Positions 60,383 through 64,000 of a stretch of 64,000 bases of DNA are shown here, one piece after another. How positions within the stretch are numbered: the stretch's first letter is position 1; the number at the start of each line of letters is the position of its first letter. Location of the stretch: assembly GCA_946894095.1 (NCBI GenBank), contig OX335665.1, positions 4,040,001 through 4,104,000 of the forward strand. The letters are read 5' to 3'. The translations under genes and the position numbers were made by a program. Origin of the DNA: Incurvaria masculella. Lineage: Eukaryota > Arthropoda > Insecta > Lepidoptera > Incurvariidae. Under the pieces are notes generated by a model, which did not search any database, was not told where the DNA came from, and saw only the letters and a program-made list of their open reading frames with translations.

Positions 60383-60645
60383 GCGGCCTTATTGCCGAAC
60401 AGCGACTGTCGCTGCCAGCGTCACTGTCGCTGCTAACGAGTCGTCGCATACCAAATTTTGCGGCTACCGTTACTGCGGATAAAAGATCGGCAACCGCAAT
60501 TAATTTTTATCTGTAGCCGCCATCGACATAGTCTATGTTGTCGGTATCAGTAAGTCGATGGTAGCCGAAAAATCTTGTATGCGATGACTCGTTAGCAGCG
60601 ACACTGACGCTGGCAGCGACTATCGCTGTTCGGCAATAAGGCCGC
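60383..60645. mobile_element. Foldback MITE, ~95-bp arms
   Basis: Ends GCGGCCTTATTGCCGAACAG and its complement. The arms continue through CGACTGTCGCTGCCAGCGTC and GCTAACGAGTCGTCGCAT. No target duplication assigned. Confidence 0.75.
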
Positions 60646-60732
60646 TGGTGTCAACAATATGTTCGTTTGCAGTGTCTTTAAGTATTTACGATACGGCAGC
60701 AGTTGGGATTTTCATTCCTAAGTAAATTTAGG

Positions 60733-61075
60733 TAGGTCTTCCCGCTCAACTCCCCATACAAACGTGGAAAGAAGAGCATGCCCATATTTCTTCTCAGAGA
60801 TCCAAAATTTTGCTCAAAATAGCTTTATTTTATCGAACAAGATGTCTGATGACTGTAGGCATTGTAAAATTATGTTTGGTTTCTAAGTTATAAGGTCGGA
60901 AAGTTCGAATTTTTCACGCGTTTTATAACGATAAAATAAAAACATGTTATAAAGATTAAGCATCAGATATAACTTGTTTCATGAAGATTTATAATCAATT
61001 TGGTTTTTGTTCGATTTTTTACTACAGCTGTCGTGGTTTATAAGTAATTTTTTCATTAAAATTTCCTAAATCTTG
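60733..61075 (+). mobile_element. TTAA-1 MITE, truncated
   Basis: GTCTTCCCGCTCAACTCCCC to the ACTACAGCTGTCGTGGTTTA region. The distal 180 bp are missing. Confidence 0.65.
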
Positions 61076-61202
61076 TGTGTTTGGGAATTTTAAATTCATA
61101 AAAGACATTTTGATGTTAGTAGCTAGTTTTCCAAGAACAAAGAAAAGGTGACATTTTGACTTCCAAGTTTGCCAAGTGCACATCACATCAGAGACTAGCC
61201 TC

Positions 61203-61590
61203 GTAGCCTAGCGTACCAGAGGTCTGGGTTCAATTCCTCGCCCCGACATGCACCACTTTCTTTCTCTTTCTGAGTTCGATAAGTGCATTTCTACACGAAT
61301 GCGAGCTGCTCCATGGTTCGGAATCCATGAAAAACTGTAGGTTCCCCTACTAGGTGGTAGTGTTTAGGCCTGTAAAACTGTAGGTTCCCTTCCTCTACTA
61401 GATGGTAGTGTTTAAGCCCGGCCGGGTCGGTACCATCGCATTGGATGAAAAAGATGATCAAAGCGGCAATGAAAATTTTGTCCGTGTTTTCCATCCAGTT
61501 CCAATGCAGCCGTGATCATAAAGGGAACGTCCTGGCATGGCACCTAATTCCTTCGAGAATGTGGTGTATTTGGCTGATATCATAATACAT
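61203..61590 (+). mobile_element. tRNA-headed SINE with internal duplication
   Basis: The head lacks about 20 bp between the A and B boxes. The CTGTAGGTTCCC..TAGGTGGTAGTGTTTA segment is present twice (61337-61370 and 61378-61415). The body is complete to GGTGTATTTGGCTGATATC. Confidence 0.75.
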
Positions 61591-62430
61591 ATATAATATT
61601 TGATATTTACCTAATTATGAATTTCTCAAAAGTTAAAATGAAAAAATATCACATTCATACGAGTATGTACTTAGTAAAAGTTTTTCTATTTCATATGCTG
61701 AATTAACCCTCAAAGGTTTGTAGAAATAAACCACCTAATGTGAACCAGCCCTAAGTCGGATAATCGGAAACGTTTTTTGTAAGTTTCCAAATATACCATG
61801 GCAACTCCTTTGATTTATAAAAGAGTTCACAGTGCTGTTTTCAAAGTGGTTGTTAAGATTAATGGCTTTATTTCAATAATTTAATAATCTTAAAATATTC
61901 AAGTATCAATTCCTGATCCGAGTAAACTGTAAAGAAATGTTTACCTCGCCTGCTGTTAGATTCTTATTTTATTGCAAAATCATTAAAAATTAAACTAAAC
62001 TAACATATATTTAATTATCTTAACACTGATAAAGTGAAGACTGTGAGCCTGCAAAATAACAGGCTTATAAATATTGCTTTGTGATAACAGTCCAATGATT
62101 TGAGCATAATCCATATTGACTCAAAGCATGGAAAATACTGCAACATCCGTTTTATCAGATTTTAGTTCAGGAACACTGCAAACATTACTATAGCATAGCA
62201 CTATACCAAAAATAGAAGAATCAGCACGGGAAAATGTCAAAATTTCATTCTAGCTTGCTCTCCTTTGTTCACTCCTCCAGACCTGAGACGGGACCGTCAT
62301 CATTGATGATCAACAGAAATTTACATAGGTGTACACAACATTCTGAACGCTGAATGAGAAAAATGAATGAATATCTAATGCACGGATGGAACTAAAAATA
62401 AATACAGTCGTGCGTAAGGAGAGAAAAAAA
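61591..62430. other. AT-rich sequence, nothing recognised
   Basis: No element boundaries, exons or tandem repeats were seen, apart from a few short A/T runs. Confidence 0.4.
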
Positions 62431-62437
62431 TACTTAC

Positions 62438-62499
62438 GCAGCGAAGATGTGGGCATCAAAGCGGCGAGTTATATTTAGCTGCTCCGATTCTGTCCCTTC
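62438..62499 (-). CDS. Candidate exon, phase-compatible with the R3H/SUZ gene
   Basis: 62 bp between GAACTGAATTTCAG and GTAAGTATT. Starts in phase 0 and ends with GC of a split codon. It encodes EGTESEQLNITRRFDAHIFA. Both splice sites are good matches and the frame is open, but the peptide has no recognised homologue. It could be the exon upstream of 34620-34698 (27.7-kb intron; phases fit) or belong to another gene to the right. Confidence 0.4.
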
Positions 62500-64000
62500 C
62501 TGAAATTCAGTTCATTCTGCAAACAAACCGCGCTGGAGGTCTCTTTTTCACTCACGCGCGCGGGAAAGGGATGGAGTGTTTTGCAAAGGTGAAAGTATTG
62601 GGAAGAGGCGGTATCATGCACTGAAAAAGGAGACATCGGAACGGAGGGTGTGCATTTTAATTATTACAGTACAATGAACAGAATTTATATTATATTTGAG
62701 TATTATTATTATTATTATATATTTTTTTGGTGTTTTTTTTAGAATAGGATAGCTTATATGTTGACAAACAAACTAAATAAAAAATTAAAGAGGTACATAC
62801 AAATTATAGTTTCTTTACACTAATTATAATTAGGTATGCACCTTAATACCAACACCAAAAGATTATTTATCTGTGTACTCAGGGAAAATTGTTTTTTATT
62901 AGATTGATTGCAGACACAACTTAAACTATTTAAAAATAAAAATCCACTCAGCATGATCAATAACAGAAATGTAAAAAAGATTCATTTAAGGCAGCTTGAG
63001 CTAGTCTTGTTATTGTTCATGCAATAGTATTTGGTATTACGACAATTCTGAAATGAAGGCCTGCAATTACAAGTCAGTGGCATATGGAGCATGAAATATA
63101 AAGGTACATTTTCCGATTTTTTGTTTGTTTCAAGGAGTGAGCGTAAAAAATTCAGCCCAAGAAAAAAGTCGGCGTCGCCAAAGCGCCACGAAAATAACAA
63201 ATCAAAGGGATCCCATCAGCAGACAAAGGGGATATAAGAGGATTATGAGCGCCAGGTAAAAGATTGGACTGCACACGGTCCGAGGTTTGCAAGATCACTG
63301 AATATCAGTTCACACAAAGCACTAATCACCTTACGTTCACAGGGATGGATCCTAACAAAACACTTCCAGTACATTCAGCGCGAAACGAACGAAAGCAAGC
63401 TGTAAACTGAAGTCTGAAAATACCTATTGAAAAGTAAATGACAGACAGCAGTTCGATTTGACATGCGCACTGCGGCCGCGATGTTGCCCGGTTGTTGAGA
63501 CAAAATTCGCCCACCTACATTGATAACGTGTAGAACAAGCGCATTGAAAAGTGCTCGTTTTTTTTATTGTTTTTATTGAAAATATTTTCCCTCGTTTTGT
63601 GTTATTTCTTGAATGGTTATTTTTGTTAGTGGTAACACTCGATTACCTTCGCGCCATCTATAATCCAATTGGAAGCTTATACGATTCTTATCTGAATTAG
63701 TTATTGCTACTCGAATATAGATGGCAGGATTTGAAATTTTGTAAGTCATTCCTTCGTGGTATGTCAACCTTTCTGATCCTATCAGAGGATTCCTGTCAGT
63801 ACCTTATATAAAAGAGGAAGCATATATTGGGAACTTCATGCAACCGTGTGTACCGCACGAGGTGCTTTAAATACTCGAGAGCAAATTCGTTCACAGAAAG
63901 TGCTGCCATCTAACAAAGCAATTTAGCAACAATATATTTAGCTTATAATTTTTTAGTAAGTTTGACGATGGTAGGTATATGCCAGAAATTGTAAGCTGTA
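62500..64000. other. Unassigned sequence to the window edge
   Basis: An (ATT)n run is at 62701-62720. Several reverse-strand frames of 60-70 codons lack motifs or splice sites. No repeat family of this window recurs here, so it may be unique sequence near a gene. Confidence 0.35.

Overview
This is eukaryotic nuclear DNA, most likely from a moth or butterfly. The genome is AT-rich, with interrupted genes and GT-AG introns. Several things point to Lepidoptera: Helitron-like ends of the ACTAGCTG type, a very abundant element carrying GTGCGAGTCGGACTCGCAC and (GGAC)n, several TTAA-flanked miniature elements, and a short interstitial (TTAGG)n run, TTAGG being the common insect telomere unit. About four fifths of the window is repetitive. 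Most open frames are chance frames inside repeats.

Two protein-coding genes can be assembled from exons with matching splice phases. (1) On the + strand, four exons (5697-5783, 10334-10474, 11578-11731, 12131-12258) give a complete 169-residue four-pass membrane protein, resembling the small insect tetraspans of the Pasiflora/fire-exit type. (2) On the - strand, at least ten exons between 34698 and 15861 encode an R3H plus SUZ domain protein (R3HDM/encore family): an SP-rich N-terminal region, a conserved block ahead of R3H, the R3H domain, and the SUZ domain. One exon between 31092 and 28928 and the 3' end were not found. A further exon at 62438-62499 is phase-compatible with the first exon but unproven. 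The two genes are convergent or partly nested.

Layout. 1-5.5 kb: short interspersed and TTAA elements and a CR1/Jockey-like LINE end split by a palindromic MITE. 5.7-12.3 kb: the tetraspan gene, with a decayed Jockey-like LINE and a 90-bp minisatellite in its first intron. 12.7-14.7 kb: a large inverted-repeat structure holding an internally deleted mariner, plus two palindromic MITEs. 15.8-34.7 kb: the R3H/SUZ gene, its introns packed with SINEs, TTAA elements and LINE ends, and three tandem arrays beside its exons (37-bp and 27-bp minisatellites and a roughly 280-340-bp exon-derived duplication). 34.8-38.6 kb: duplicated long repeat, (TTAGG)n, GC-rich island. 38.6-41.7 kb: a 3.1-kb array of 64-bp repeats with higher-order structure. 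42-62 kb: SINEs, MITEs, a cluster of GGAC-type elements, a 30-bp minisatellite and a ~270-bp satellite-like array. 62.4-64 kb: one candidate exon in unique AT-rich sequence.

The most interesting signals are these. One SINE family seems to use two different Pol III heads, tRNA-like and 5S-rRNA-like, on the same body. Clean nested insertions show three TTAA-specific elements meeting at shared TTAA sites. In the R3H/SUZ gene, an exon together with its splice donor has been tandemly copied, and a neighbouring minisatellite has multiplied a 3' splice-site sequence.
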